Source: an uncultured Roseivirga sp. (GTDB taxonomy: Bacteria > Bacteroidota > Bacteroidia > Cytophagales > Cyclobacteriaceae). Taken from it: a stretch of DNA of 64,000 nucleotides. The notes beneath the pieces are model-generated. The model ran no database searches, was not told the DNA's origin, and worked only from the letters and a program-made list of their open reading frames with translations. A program made the position numbers and the translations under genes. This document shows, piece by piece, positions 32,660 to 42,773 of this stretch. The number at the start of each line of letters is the position of its first letter. Within the stretch, counting starts at the first letter, position 1. The stretch is from positions 773,810-837,809 of the forward strand of contig CANLOY010000002.1 in the NCBI GenBank assembly GCA_947493005.1. Direction: 5' to 3'.

Positions 32660-33679
32660 ATGGCATTTAATGGACGGTTTGTATTGAATATGATTCATTT
32701 TGCTACCAGCAAAGGTGCAAACATAAAGGAGCTTGTTTCAATTACAGGTCTAACACCTGAAGCTCTATGTACAGAAGAATGTCAGCTAGACTCTGAAGTA
32801 TATAATAGCATTGTTCAAAGCATTGTTCAACAAACAGGAGACCCTTTCTTTGGATTACATCTGGGAGAATCTCTAAACCTTTCGGCAGCAGGTTTGGTGG
32901 CACAAATCACACAAACAAGCAATACTATCAAACAGGCATTAGAGTATGCATGCGACTTTGCTCAACTGGCTTGTAGTTCACTCCCTATGCAACTTGTAGA
33001 ACATGATGATTTTTACAAGCTTACTATGGTACCAGAAACTCTGTGGTTCAATCAATCAAAAGAATCAGTAAGACAAACGGTTGATGGTACATTGGTTTTT
33101 ACCATTCGTGAATATCATGAGCTGACCAGGAAACTGCACTTTCCGGTCAAGATACATCTTCCGTTTGATCCACCTGTTTCTACTTCTGAGTACGAGCGGT
33201 TATTGCAATGCCCAGTGCTTTTTGGAAAGAATGAAATAGCCATATTCTTTAAGAAAGAGCATATTGAAGAGTCTATCGTCACGAGTGATTATAGGCTCTT
33301 GAGAATATTGGTAGCTCATGCTGAAAAGCGTCTGGAAGAAATTAGGGCTAAGAAAAGTTTCTCAGATCAGGTAAAAGCGTCAGTAACATCCATGATAAAG
33401 CCTGAATTCCCAACAATAGAACAAGTTGCCAGTCATTTAAACATTAGTGTAAGAACATTACAGCGAAAGTTGGCCAATGAGGGAGCATACTTCAAGGAAA
33501 TAATTGACACGCTACGAAAAGAATTTGCCTTCTCTTACTTGAAGCAAAACGATTTGACAGTAAATCAGATAGCCTATTTATTGAATTATACTGATGCCAG
33601 TGGTTTTATAAGATCGTTTAAAAGGTGGACTGGAGTAACTCCTAATCACTGGAGGAAACGCACAGCTTCCTCTAATTGA
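32660..33679 (+). CDS. AraC-family transcriptional regulator
   Basis: The 339-residue protein has an N-terminal arabinose-binding-like domain of the OruR/ArgR-like branch (about 15-200) and a C-terminal AraC helix-turn-helix pair (about 240-335): VASHLNISVRTLQRKLANEG and QIAYLLNYTDASGFIRSFKR, ending TGVTPNHWRKR. The effector is unknown. The divergent SRPBCC/membrane pair upstream is the most likely local target. Confidence 0.9.
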   Translation: MAFNGRFVLNMIHFATSKGANIKELVSITGLTPEALCTEECQLDSEVYNSIVQSIVQQTGDPFFGLHLGESLNLSAAGLVAQITQTSNTIKQALEYACDFAQLACSSLPMQLVEHDDFYKLTMVPETLWFNQSKESVRQTVDGTLVFTIREYHELTRKLHFPVKIHLPFDPPVSTSEYERLLQCPVLFGKNEIAIFFKKEHIEESIVTSDYRLLRILVAHAEKRLEEIRAKKSFSDQVKASVTSMIKPEFPTIEQVASHLNISVRTLQRKLANEGAYFKEIIDTLRKEFAFSYLKQNDLTVNQIAYLLNYTDASGFIRSFKRWTGVTPNHWRKRTASSN

Positions 33680-33781
33680 TGGTACCTCTTTACCATACTT
33701 TCTTTTCCGTTATATACTCTACCAGACACTTGGAGGCAAAAGCATTTCAATCATTAGCGCATCAATTGTTAAATTAAGAGA

Positions 33782-35032
33782 ATGGAAACCTCTCTTTTTC
33801 AATCATTTACTATCATCATAGGTATAGCTGCTTTGTTCAGTTACGTCAACCACAAGTTCTTTAAACTACCTATGACTATAGGACTAATGATACTTTCACT
33901 CATTTTTGCTGGTGTTCTTGTGATTATTGGCAAGCTTAACAAAGATGTACTTACTCAAACCTGTGAGGTTGTCACCACGCTTGACTTCAGGCTTCTCCTG
34001 ATGGACATTATGCTGAGCTTTCTACTTTTTGCGGGAGCACTTCATGTCAATGCCAAATCACTTAGAAAAGAACGTACCTCTGTCCTAACATTTGCAACAG
34101 TCAGTGTCTTAATCTCCACTTTTCTCGTTGGTTTCTTAAGTCAATGGATTCTAGACCTTGTTGGTTTTAGTGTGCCATTGACCTATTGCCTGCTATTTGG
34201 GGCATTGATTTCTCCTACTGACCCAATTGCTGTATTAGCAATTCTCAAGTCTTCAAATGCCCCTAAAAGTCTTGAAACTAAAATCTCTGGAGAATCACTT
34301 TTCAATGATGGTGTTGGAGTTGTTGTTTTTCTAAGCATTTTAATGGTCCATGAAAACGGATTCGCCAACTTTGAAATCGGGGAAACACTTCAGCTTTTAG
34401 CTGAAGAGGCCTTAGGAGGAATCGCTTTTGGCGCTGTTCTGGGCTATGTAGGGTATTTTATTCTAAAAAGCATTGAGGATGCGCCAAGAATAGAAGTATT
34501 AATCACGATAGCCATTACAACGGGTGGATATGGGCTTTCCTCAATTTTACATGTTTCAGGGCCGTTAGCCATGGTTGTTGCAGGATTAGTGATTGGTAAT
34601 AAACTAATAGCTGTAAAAGATGCCAGCGAATCCTCAAATCAGGTTTCCGAGTTCTGGGAAATGTTAGATGAAATTCTGAATGCTGTACTTTTCGTGTTAA
34701 TTGGATTGGAGATCATTGCCCTTCCTGAAAATATCAATTACATACTATCAGGCCTTATTTTAATTCCGATAGTCCTTATTGCAAGGTTCATATCTGTTGC
34801 TGCACCAATCGGCCTGATGAAAAGGGATAGTATTCAAAAAAGTAAAACTGTTGCAATGCTCACATGGGGAGGTTTGAGAGGTGGTATTTCCATTGCCCTG
34901 GCATTATCACTCCCCTCATCTGAATTCAGAGATTTAGTGATTCTGATAACCTATACAATTGTTGTTTTCTCAATCCTTTTTCAAGGGTTAAGTATTGGGT
35001 GGTTAACAAAAAAACTGAAGTTACACACTTAA
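33782..35032 (+). CDS. Na+/H+ antiporter of the CPA1 family
   Basis: The 416-residue protein has about twelve membrane segments. The ion-binding motif ALISPTDPIAVLAILK and the following GESLFNDGVGVVVFLS are hallmarks of NhaP/CPA1 exchangers, with the paired acidic residue in the latter. LTWGGLRGGISIALALSLP near the end is also characteristic. It probably exchanges cytoplasmic Na+ (or K+) for protons. It lacks the long cytoplasmic tail of some relatives. Confidence 0.92.
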   Translation: METSLFQSFTIIIGIAALFSYVNHKFFKLPMTIGLMILSLIFAGVLVIIGKLNKDVLTQTCEVVTTLDFRLLLMDIMLSFLLFAGALHVNAKSLRKERTSVLTFATVSVLISTFLVGFLSQWILDLVGFSVPLTYCLLFGALISPTDPIAVLAILKSSNAPKSLETKISGESLFNDGVGVVVFLSILMVHENGFANFEIGETLQLLAEEALGGIAFGAVLGYVGYFILKSIEDAPRIEVLITIAITTGGYGLSSILHVSGPLAMVVAGLVIGNKLIAVKDASESSNQVSEFWEMLDEILNAVLFVLIGLEIIALPENINYILSGLILIPIVLIARFISVAAPIGLMKRDSIQKSKTVAMLTWGGLRGGISIALALSLPSSEFRDLVILITYTIVVFSILFQGLSIGWLTKKLKLHT

Positions 35033-35044
35033 CTGGAAACCTGA

Positions 35045-36271
35045 TCAAAACCTTGCAGCGGTCAACAAACTTAAGTCTTTGAAAGGTAGGTTAAATCGCT
35101 TTGCGATCTCCAGATTAGTAGTACAACCTTTATAACCATAAACTCCTTTGCTAAACCAGGAGTATTGAAAAATCATTTCATTGATTCCTCCATTGTCTGC
35201 TATTTTCAACAAGATGGGAGTCAATATATTACTTAAAGCAGTGGTGGCCGTTCTGGCAGCTCTTGAAGCTATATTAGGCACACAGTAGTGTATGACATCA
35301 TACTTTGTAAATGTAGGTAGGTCATGTGAAGTAATTTCAGAGGTTTCTATGCACCCTCCTTGATCTATAGATACATCCAAGATAACCGCTCCAGATTTCA
35401 TTGCTGAAACCATTTCTTCTGTTACAATACATCTGGCATGTCCTTTTTCAGCCCTGAGTGCTCCAATCACTACATCTGCAGATAACAAAGACTGGCTTAA
35501 TGTCGCAGTATCTATGGCAGACGTAAATACCTGATTACCCAATTTATGCTTAATTCTCCTTAGCTTATAGATTTCATTGTCAAAAATCCGTACTTCTGCT
35601 CCGAAACCTAAAGCAGCTCTTGCAGCATACTCGGCTACTGTACCTGCACCAAGAATCACAACCCTTGTTGGGGGCACACCAGTTATTCCGCCAAGAATTA
35701 TCCCTCGGCCTCCTCCAATACTACTTAGGTATTCAGCAGCAATTGGGATTACTAAACTACCAGCCAATTCACTCATTGCATTGACTATTGGTAAGCCTTG
35801 CGCTTTATCTTGCAAAAGCTCAAAACCTAAAGCTGTAATTTTCTTTTTATTAATTGCCTCAAAGTAGTCGGGAGATGCATTTCCTATTTGAATAGCCGAA
35901 AAAACGGTAGTTCCTGGTTTCATCAACTCAAGCTCTTCTTTGGTAGGAGGCTCAACCTTTACAATTACGTCTGCCTCAAAAGCCTCTTTTTTAGAGTAAA
36001 CAATCTGAGCGCCATTTTCTGAGTATTCAGTATCCTGAAAAAAAGCCTGTTTCCCTGAACCTTGTTCTACTTGTACCTGATGACCATTGGCCACAAGAAT
36101 ACCAACGGCAGCCGGGGTAAGACTTACCCTGTTCTCTTGAAGTGAAACTTCTTTAGGAATAGAAATTTGAAGCGATTTATTATTCGACTTTACCTTCAGT
36201 AATTTCTCTTCGGGATAAAGACTTCCCTCTTTCGCTAGTTCTGCAAATCCTGATTTACCAGTTTCAGCCAT
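35045..36271 (-). CDS. alanine dehydrogenase-like protein (AlaDH/PNT family) with altered active site
   Basis: The 408-residue protein has a substrate domain (IPKEVSLQENRVSLTP, about residues 37-52) after a roughly 36-residue extension seen in Bacteroidota relatives, and a Rossmann NAD domain (VVILGAGTVAEYAARAALG, about 205-225). In characterised alanine dehydrogenases a catalytic His follows the conserved KVKEP region in a LHLA motif; here the region reads VKVEPP and then TTVFSAIQIGN, with no His. Annotated as ald by homology, but pyruvate/alanine chemistry is uncertain. It overlaps tsaE by 8 bases and follows porX-tsaE, a common Bacteroidota order. Confidence 0.78.
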   Translation of the reverse strand: MAETGKSGFAELAKEGSLYPEEKLLKVKSNNKSLQISIPKEVSLQENRVSLTPAAVGILVANGHQVQVEQGSGKQAFFQDTEYSENGAQIVYSKKEAFEADVIVKVEPPTKEELELMKPGTTVFSAIQIGNASPDYFEAINKKKITALGFELLQDKAQGLPIVNAMSELAGSLVIPIAAEYLSSIGGGRGIILGGITGVPPTRVVILGAGTVAEYAARAALGFGAEVRIFDNEIYKLRRIKHKLGNQVFTSAIDTATLSQSLLSADVVIGALRAEKGHARCIVTEEMVSAMKSGAVILDVSIDQGGCIETSEITSHDLPTFTKYDVIHYCVPNIASRAARTATTALSNILTPILLKIADNGGINEMIFQYSWFSKGVYGYKGCTTNLEIAKRFNLPFKDLSLLTAARF

Positions 36272-36692
36272 GTTTACTCAGTTTGTAATTTCTTTCCTCC
36301 CCACCCATGTTTTCGATCGATACTTTTAAAAACCGATCAGGTAATAGTCCTCCTATTTTCTGAGGCCACTCCAACAAGCACAAGTTGCCAGAATAAAAAT
36401 AATCTTCCACACCGATGGCCAATGCCTCTTCCGGTGATTCAAGTCTATAAAAATCAAAATGATAAACTGTTTCGTCCTTATTCGTTACGTACTCATTCAC
36501 AATTGAGAATGTAGGACTCTGCACTATATCTACAACACCTAATGCTTCACCTAATGCCTTTGACAAGGTGGTCTTCCCTGCTCCCATTTCTCCGATTAAA
36601 ACCCAGATTTTTTTATCTCCAGCAAAATCTATAATAGACGCTGCCACCTTAGGTAAATCGGCTAATGAATTAGCTTTGACCAACATTTCCAT
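36264..36692 (-). CDS. tsaE: tRNA threonylcarbamoyladenosine biosynthesis ATPase TsaE
   Basis: The 142-residue protein has the TsaE signature: P-loop GEMGAGKTTLSKALGEALG, SPTFSIVNEY and the YHFDFYRLESPEEAL motif, then CLLEWPQKI. TsaE works with TsaB and TsaD to install t6A37 on ANN-decoding tRNAs. The gene lies 5 bases after porX and overlaps the alanine-dehydrogenase-like gene, so the three are one transcription unit. Confidence 0.95.
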   Translation of the reverse strand: MEMLVKANSLADLPKVAASIIDFAGDKKIWVLIGEMGAGKTTLSKALGEALGVVDIVQSPTFSIVNEYVTNKDETVYHFDFYRLESPEEALAIGVEDYFYSGNLCLLEWPQKIGGLLPDRFLKVSIENMGGEERNYKLSKHG

Positions 36693-36697
36693 CTGCT

Positions 36698-38260
36698 TTA
36701 GGCCCTTTTCGAATTTAGCGAAATAATTGGAATAATCATCTCCTCCATAGACACTCCGCCATGTTGAAAAGTATCTCTGTAATACTTCACATAATGGTTA
36801 TAGTTGTTAGGGTAAGCAAAGAATGTGTCTTCTGTAGCAAAAACATAAGAAGTAGAAACGTTAGGTTTTGGTAGGTGCAATTTTTCAGGATTACGTACTT
36901 CATAAATCCCATTATCACCCTTATACCCCAGGTTTTTGCCTTGCTTATACCTTAGGTTTGTATTTACATTTCTATCTCCTGCAATCTTGAAAGGCTTCTT
37001 CACCCTGTATGTACCATGATCAGTAGTAATCATTACTCTTAACCCTTTGTCGCTTATCATTCTTAATAAATCAAACAGTGGAGAATGTTGGAACCACGAC
37101 CTTGTTAAAGACCTGTATGCAGATTCATCGGCAGCCAGTTCCTTTATCATTCGAATGTCTGTTCTGGCATGCGAGAGCATATCTACAAAGTTGTAGACAA
37201 TTACGTTCAGTTGGTTCTGAAGTAGATTATTGAAATTGTCATTCAATTGTTTACCCTGATTTGAATGAATGATTTTATGGTAACTGAAACGTGAGTTAAT
37301 ATTGTTCTTTTGTAATTGTCGCTTTAAAAACTCCTTTTCATTATTGTTTTTGCCCTCCTCACTATCATCATCACCTACCCATAGATCAGGATGTTTTTTC
37401 GACATCTCCAAAGGGAGTTCCCCTGAAAACAGAGCGTTTCTAGCGTATGCCGTTGTAGTTGGCAGAATGGAGTAGTAGGCATCTTCTTCCTCAATATTAA
37501 AATAAGGAGCAATATCTTCTTCAATAATTTTCCACTGATCAAAGCGAAGGTTATCAATAACGATAAAGAAAAATGGCTCATCATTTAGCAACGGAAAAAC
37601 CTTCTTCTTCATTAGCTGGTGAGATAAAAGAGGTCTGTCAGCATTGGGGTTACTTAACCAACTTTCATACTCGTCTTCGATAAACCTGGCAAAGTTGGAA
37701 TTGGCCTCCACTTTTTGCATCTCCAGTACCTCATGCATGCTTTTATTCTCAGTCTTATCGATCTCCAGTTCCCAGAAAACAAGCTTCTTATAAATCTCAA
37801 CCCACTCACGATGATCAATATTGTCATTCATTTCCATGCTAATGGCTCTGAAATCCTGCTGGTACTGCATGTTGGTTCTTTCACTCACCAACCTCTTATT
37901 ATCCAAAATTCTTTTTATTGAAATCAGAATTTGGTTGGGATTCAGCGGCTTAATAAGATAATCTGCAATCTTAGAGCCTATCGCTTCTTCCATTATTTGT
38001 TCCTCCTCGCTTTTAGTAATCATTACTACAGGCAAAGAGGGGCGTCTGTTCTTTATATAGCTGAGCGTTTCAAGTCCGGTCATTCCCGGCATATTCTCAT
38101 CAAGGAAAACCGCATCATAGTGTTTGTTTTCTACAGCATCTATAGCATCTGCGCCACTGGTAACAGGAGTAATGTCATAGCCTCGATCATTTAAAAAAAG
38201 GATGTGGGGTTTCAGGAGATCTATCTCATCATCGGCCCATAAAATGTTATATCTTTGCAT
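36698..38260 (-). CDS. porX: PorX-type response regulator with PglZ (alkaline phosphatase-superfamily) output domain
   Basis: The 520-residue protein has a receiver domain (1-120) with acidic pocket ADDE, phospho-acceptor Asp54 in FLDENMPG and Lys in YLIKPLNP. A helical linker and a PglZ domain (about 200-515) follow, with FIVIDNLRFDQW, the nucleophile region LPTTTAYARNA and metal-site ITTDHGT. This is the architecture of PorX, which with histidine kinase PorY controls type IX secretion genes and hydrolyses oligonucleotides in characterised species. PorY and the secretion components are not in the window. A leftward TAAATTCG box lies at 38290-38283. Confidence 0.93.
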   Translation of the reverse strand: MQRYNILWADDEIDLLKPHILFLNDRGYDITPVTSGADAIDAVENKHYDAVFLDENMPGMTGLETLSYIKNRRPSLPVVMITKSEEEQIMEEAIGSKIADYLIKPLNPNQILISIKRILDNKRLVSERTNMQYQQDFRAISMEMNDNIDHREWVEIYKKLVFWELEIDKTENKSMHEVLEMQKVEANSNFARFIEDEYESWLSNPNADRPLLSHQLMKKKVFPLLNDEPFFFIVIDNLRFDQWKIIEEDIAPYFNIEEEDAYYSILPTTTAYARNALFSGELPLEMSKKHPDLWVGDDDSEEGKNNNEKEFLKRQLQKNNINSRFSYHKIIHSNQGKQLNDNFNNLLQNQLNVIVYNFVDMLSHARTDIRMIKELAADESAYRSLTRSWFQHSPLFDLLRMISDKGLRVMITTDHGTYRVKKPFKIAGDRNVNTNLRYKQGKNLGYKGDNGIYEVRNPEKLHLPKPNVSTSYVFATEDTFFAYPNNYNHYVKYYRDTFQHGGVSMEEMIIPIISLNSKRA

Positions 38261-38310
38261 CGATAAAATTTGGCAAGCAGCCCGAATTTAAGGCATTTAA
38301 AGGATAAAGT

Positions 38311-39540
38311 TTGAACAAAAAAAAGATAATCAATGATCCTGTGTATGGATTCATTACTATCCATAGCGAGCTCATCTTCGATATCATTGATCACCCCTAC
38401 TTTCAAAGGCTCCGAAGAATCAAGCAACTGGGCCTTACTGAGTTGGTTTATCCCGGTGCCCACCATACCAGATTCCACCACGCTATTGGTGCTATGCACC
38501 TTATGTCAGAAACACTGGAAAATCTAAGAACAAAGGGTGTCCATATCACAGATGAAGAGTTTGAAGCTACACTTGTTGCCATTCTTCTTCATGACATTGG
38601 CCATGGCCCTTTTTCTCATGCTCTTGAATTCACATTATTAAAAGATATTGCTCACGAGTGGTTATCTCAATTGATTATCTCACAGCTAAACGATGAGATG
38701 AATGGGAAATTGACCATGAGCCTGGATATTTTTCTCGGCAACTATCAAAAGAAGTTCTTGAATCAGTTAGTATCTAGCCAACTAGATATAGACAGGCTGG
38801 ATTATCTGAAGAGAGATAGCTTTTTCACAGGTGTCTCAGAAGGGACTATCGGTGCCGAAAGAATAATTAAAATGCTCAATGTTAAAGACAATGAGTTGGT
38901 AGTTGAAGAAAAGGGAATTTACAGTATAGAAAACTTTCTGAGTGCTCGCAGACTAATGTATTGGCAGGTTTACCTCCACAAAACCAGTGTGAGTTCGGAA
39001 AAGATGCTTATCAGCATTATTGAGCGTGCCAAAAGACTTACCCAAAAAGGAAATGAGCTATTCGCTACAGATTCTTTAAAACTGTTTCTTGCCACGGAAT
39101 TTAAGAAAGAGGATTTTTCAAAAGAATCTGAAGCCCTTCATGCTTTTTTAGAGTTAGATGATTATGATTTATGGGGAGCTATAAAAGTTTGGAGCAAACA
39201 TAGCGACACTGTGCTTTCCAAATTGTGTCAAATGCTTATTGGCAGGCAATTGTTTAAAATAAAAATTAGCCAGGAGCCAATTTCTAAAGAGGAAAAGCAG
39301 GTGTTGGAATCAAAAATCATCGACACCTATGGAATCACTGCCAAAGAGGCCAAATACTTTTACTCTACTGGAAAATTGACCAACAACGCCTACCTCTCTG
39401 ATGATAAAAAAATAATGATACTGTCAAAATCGGGAAAAGTCAGAGATGTAGTTGAAGCAGCTGATTTACCCAACATTAAAGCCATGAGCAAAATAGTACG
39501 CAAGTATTATCGTTGCTGGCCAAAAGACATATCTTTGTAA
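38311..39540 (+). CDS. HD-domain phosphohydrolase (dNTPase-like)
   Basis: The 409-residue protein carries an HD domain: GAHHTRFHHAIGAMHL, then LLHDIGHGPFSHALE near residue 93, and QLDIDRLDYLKRDSFFTG completing the metal site. Relatives act as dNTP triphosphohydrolases or related nucleotide phosphohydrolases. The start is TTG at 38311: an in-frame TAA lies two codons upstream (38305-38307) and the next Met is far inside the HD domain. AGGATAAAG just before TTG is a fair ribosome site. It is divergent from porX and precedes lpxD by 15 bases. Confidence 0.9.
   Translation: MNKKKIINDPVYGFITIHSELIFDIIDHPYFQRLRRIKQLGLTELVYPGAHHTRFHHAIGAMHLMSETLENLRTKGVHITDEEFEATLVAILLHDIGHGPFSHALEFTLLKDIAHEWLSQLIISQLNDEMNGKLTMSLDIFLGNYQKKFLNQLVSSQLDIDRLDYLKRDSFFTGVSEGTIGAERIIKMLNVKDNELVVEEKGIYSIENFLSARRLMYWQVYLHKTSVSSEKMLISIIERAKRLTQKGNELFATDSLKLFLATEFKKEDFSKESEALHAFLELDDYDLWGAIKVWSKHSDTVLSKLCQMLIGRQLFKIKISQEPISKEEKQVLESKIIDTYGITAKEAKYFYSTGKLTNNAYLSDDKKIMILSKSGKVRDVVEAADLPNIKAMSKIVRKYYRCWPKDISL
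39530..39537 (+). promoter_or_regulatory. -7 box candidate for the lpx cluster
   Basis: TATCTTTG fits TAnnTTTG and ends 18 bases before the lpxD ATG, overlapping the last codons of the HD gene. No clean TTTG is seen at the right distance upstream, so support is moderate. Confidence 0.35.
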
Positions 39541-39555
39541 TCCCACAATCGAGAC

Positions 39556-40578
39556 ATGGAAATATCAATTGAACAAGTAGCACAGCTTATTGAAGGCACC
39601 GTTGATGGTGATGGAAAAGCAAATGTTAACAGGCTTGAGAAAATAGAAGAGGCTACTAATGGGAGCATTGCTTTTTTAGCAAACCCCAAGTACACCCCGC
39701 ACCTGTACACTACAAGAGCAAGTGCAGTTATTGTAAAAAGTGACTTCCAACCTGAAAAAGAATATACTACTACTCTGATAAGGGTAGAAGACCCATACTC
39801 TAGTTTTGCAAAACTATTGGAGGCTTACCAGCAAATGACAGCTAAAGTAAAAGTTGGTATAGAGCACCCTTCTTTCCAAAGTGACTCTTCAAACATTGGA
39901 GAAAGTGTTTATCTGGGCGCCTTCTCCTATTTAGGTGAAGATGTCAAAGTGGGGAACAATGTCAAAATATATCCAAACAGCTACATTGGGGATAATGTTG
40001 AAATTGGTGACAATACAATTATACATGCCGGTGTTAAAATCTATGGCAACTGTAAGGTTGGAGCAAACTGCATTCTACATGCTGGAGTAATTGTAGGGAG
40101 TGATGGATTTGGGTATGCTCCTCAAGAAGATGGCACTTATAAAGCAATACCACAAACGGGTAACGTTATTATTGAAGATAATGTAGACGTTGGGGCCAAC
40201 ACTACTATTGATTGTGCCACAATGGGATCAACTATAATTCGTTCTGGTGCCAAGATCGATAACCTTGTTCAACTGGCTCATAACGTTGAAGTTGGAAAAA
40301 ACACAGCTATTGCTTCTCAGGCTGGAATTTCTGGAAGTGCAAAGATTGGCGAAAATTGTCAGATTGGTGGACAAGCAGGAATTACTGGACATTTAAAATT
40401 AGCAGACAAAACAATTATAGGCCCGCAAGCCGGTGTTCCAAAAACCATCTCAGAAGAAGGTAAGGTCTGGTTCGGAAGCCCTATCATGGAGCACCGTGAT
40501 TTTTTAAAGGCTAGTATTATTTTAAGAAACCTTCCAAACCTTATTCAACGGGTGAAGGAACTGGAAAAAAAAGTTTAA
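39556..40578 (+). CDS. lpxD: UDP-3-O-acylglucosamine N-acyltransferase LpxD
   Basis: The 340-residue protein has the LpxD N-terminal uridine-binding domain (about 1-100, [18 protein letters not shown]) and a left-handed beta-helix of hexapeptide repeats (about 105-310). The catalytic His is in [12 protein letters not shown]. It adds the second 3-hydroxyacyl chain in lipid A synthesis using acyl-ACP. It is followed at 25 bases by the lpxC/fabZ fusion and then lpxA, the usual Bacteroidota order. Confidence 0.96.
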   Translation: MEISIEQVAQLIEGTVDGDGKANVNRLEKIEEATNGSIAFLANPKYTPHLYTTRASAVIVKSDFQPEKEYTTTLIRVEDPYSSFAKLLEAYQQMTAKVKVGIEHPSFQSDSSNIGESVYLGAFSYLGEDVKVGNNVKIYPNSYIGDNVEIGDNTIIHAGVKIYGNCKVGANCILHAGVIVGSDGFGYAPQEDGTYKAIPQTGNVIIEDNVDVGANTTIDCATMGSTIIRSGAKIDNLVQLAHNVEVGKNTAIASQAGISGSAKIGENCQIGGQAGITGHLKLADKTIIGPQAGVPKTISEEGKVWFGSPIMEHRDFLKASIILRNLPNLIQRVKELEKKV

Positions 40579-40583
40579 ATTTG
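40576..40583 (+). promoter_or_regulatory. -7 box candidate upstream of lpxC/fabZ
   Basis: TAAATTTG fits TAnnTTTG, overlaps the lpxD stop codon and ends 20 bases before the lpxC/fabZ ATG. It could supply an internal promoter. No clear -33 element is seen. Confidence 0.35.
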
Positions 40584-40603
40584 CGCAATTTTCGCACAAA
40601 TAG

Positions 40604-41992
40604 ATGAAAACCAAGCAACATACGATCAAGGAACCGGTAACCGTATCAGGGGTAGGTTTGCACACTGGTGTTACGGCCAATATGACCTTCACACCAGCTC
40701 CTCCGAATCATGGCATCAAGTTCCAGAGAATAGACCTACCAGATCAACCCATTGTTGATGCAGATGTAGACTATGTAGTAGACCTCTCCAGGGGGACTAC
40801 CATAGAACATAACGGAGCCAGAATCAACACAGTTGAACATACTTTAGCGGCTTTAGTTGGACTTGAAATAGATAATGTACTTATTCAGATTGATGGTCCG
40901 GAACCTCCAATATTGGATGGTAGCTCTATGATTTTTATTGAAGCGCTCGAGAAAGTTGGTGTACAAGAGCAAAACGCACTGAGAAACTTCCTTGAAATCA
41001 ATGAGAGCATCATATATAGAGATCAGGATCGTGATGTTGAAATTGCGGCCTTACCACTTGACGACTTTCGTGTTACGGTGATGGTGGACTACAACTCTCC
41101 TGTCCTGGGCAGCCAGCACGCCTCGCTAACACATATTTCAGACTTTAAGAAAGACATTGCTTCTAGTAGGACTTTCTGTTTTTTGCATGAACTTGAAATG
41201 CTGTATAAAAACAATCTGATTAAGGGTGGAGATTTAAATAATGCTATTGTTGTTGTAGATCGGGTTGTTCAGGATGAAGAGCTAGACTATTTAGCAGGCC
41301 TCTTTAACAAACCAAAAGTTGAAGTCAAAAAAGAGGGTATTCTCAATAATGTTGACCTTAGACATAAGAATGAACCTGCAAGGCATAAACTGCTCGATGT
41401 AGTCGGTGATTTAGCGCTAGTGGGAAGGCCTATTAAGGCTCAGATATTAGCTGCTCGCCCAGGTCATGCCGCCAACGTTGCTTTTGCCAAAAAACTAAAG
41501 AAAGCGATGCAAGATACCAGATCATCTGCACCATATTATGATCCTAATGTGGAACCGGTAATGGATATCAACCAGATTTCTCAAATCTTACCGCATCGCT
41601 ACCCATTTCTTCTAATTGATAAAATCATTCACTTAGATGATAGTATGGTTGCAGGCATTAAGAATGTGACCATGAACGAGCCTTTCTTTACAGGACACTT
41701 TCCGGGAAACCCTGTAATGCCGGGTGTACTTCAGGTAGAGGCTATGGCTCAGATAGGTGGAATTTTGGTATTGAATACTGTTCCCGATCCTGAAAACTAT
41801 ACTCCGTACTTCTTAGGAATTGACCGTTGTAAGTTTAGAAAGATGGTTATCCCAGGAGATACCATTAAATTCAAATGTGAACTAACTGCTCCAATTAAAA
41901 GAGGTATTGCTCAAATGAAAGGACAAGCCTATGTTGGAAACACACTCGTGTGCGAAGCATCTATGACCGCCAGAATTGTTAAGAACCCATGA
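40604..41992 (+). CDS. lpxC/fabZ: bifunctional LpxC deacetylase / FabZ dehydratase
   Basis: The 462-residue protein is a natural fusion. Residues about 1-305 are LpxC, the zinc UDP-3-O-acyl-GlcNAc deacetylase: [15 protein letters not shown] and [17 protein letters not shown] carry the zinc ligands and catalytic base. Residues about 320-462 are FabZ, the 3-hydroxyacyl-ACP dehydratase: [12 protein letters not shown] contains the catalytic His and [20 protein letters not shown] the Glu. The fusion joins the committed lipid A step to fatty-acid elongation, which compete for the same acyl-ACP pool, and is typical of Bacteroidota. It overlaps lpxA by 4 bases. Confidence 0.97.
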   Translation: MKTKQHTIKEPVTVSGVGLHTGVTANMTFTPAPPNHGIKFQRIDLPDQPIVDADVDYVVDLSRGTTIEHNGARINTVEHTLAALVGLEIDNVLIQIDGPEPPILDGSSMIFIEALEKVGVQEQNALRNFLEINESIIYRDQDRDVEIAALPLDDFRVTVMVDYNSPVLGSQHASLTHISDFKKDIASSRTFCFLHELEMLYKNNLIKGGDLNNAIVVVDRVVQDEELDYLAGLFNKPKVEVKKEGILNNVDLRHKNEPARHKLLDVVGDLALVGRPIKAQILAARPGHAANVAFAKKLKKAMQDTRSSAPYYDPNVEPVMDINQISQILPHRYPFLLIDKIIHLDDSMVAGIKNVTMNEPFFTGHFPGNPVMPGVLQVEAMAQIGGILVLNTVPDPENYTPYFLGIDRCKFRKMVIPGDTIKFKCELTAPIKRGIAQMKGQAYVGNTLVCEASMTARIVKNP

Positions 41993-42771
41993 ACCAACCA
42001 TTAGCATATATTCACCCTGAAGCAAAGATTGCCCGAAATGTGGTAATTGAACCCTTTGCTACCATCAGTAAAAATGTTGTCATCGAAGAAGGCACCTGGA
42101 TTGGTTCTAATGTAACCATTATGGAAGGTGCCAGAATTGGCAAAAATGTAAAGATTTTTCCCGGAGCAGTAATTTCGGCAATTCCACAAGACTTAAAGTT
42201 TGGTGGTGAAGACACCACTCTGGAAATTGGAGATAACACTGTAATCAGAGAGTGTGTTACACTTAACAGAGGTACAGAAGCTACGAACAAAACTGTAATT
42301 GGAAAAAATTGTCTGATTATGGCATATACTCATGTAGCGCACGACTGCGTAGTTGGTGATAACTGTATTCTAGTAAATGCGGTTCAGTTAGCAGGTCATG
42401 TAACAATAGAAGAATGGGCTATTGTTGGTGGTGCTGCAGCTGTACACCAATTTGTAAACATTGGAGCACATACAATGGTTTCAGGCGGTTCATTGGTTAG
42501 AAAAGATGTTCCTCCGTACACCAAAGCAGGACGTGAACCATTGAGTTATGCCGGCATTAACTCCGTTGGGCTAAGAAGAAGAGGTTTCTCTAACGAGAAG
42601 ATCACAGAAATACAGGAAATATACAGGTATATATTCTTGAGAGGTTTTAACAATTCTAAAGCACTTGATTTGGTAGAGTTAGAAATGGCTCCAACTAAAG
42701 AACGTGATGAAATCATCAATTTCTTCAGAGGCTCTGACCGTGGGGTAATGAAAGGCTACACTGCAAAGTAA
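41989..42771 (+). CDS. lpxA: UDP-N-acetylglucosamine O-acyltransferase LpxA
   Basis: The 260-residue protein is a hexapeptide left-handed beta-helix (about 1-190) with a C-terminal helical domain. The catalytic His lies in MAYTHVAHDCVVGDNC, and the family motif GLRRRGFSNEKI begins the C-terminal part. It adds the first 3-hydroxyacyl chain to UDP-GlcNAc. ATGA overlap with lpxC/fabZ shows coupling; the ABC ATPase gene starts 2 bases after its stop. Confidence 0.96.
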   Translation: MNQPLAYIHPEAKIARNVVIEPFATISKNVVIEEGTWIGSNVTIMEGARIGKNVKIFPGAVISAIPQDLKFGGEDTTLEIGDNTVIRECVTLNRGTEATNKTVIGKNCLIMAYTHVAHDCVVGDNCILVNAVQLAGHVTIEEWAIVGGAAAVHQFVNIGAHTMVSGGSLVRKDVPPYTKAGREPLSYAGINSVGLRRRGFSNEKITEIQEIYRYIFLRGFNNSKALDLVELEMAPTKERDEIINFFRGSDRGVMKGYTAK

Positions 42772-42773
42772 AT

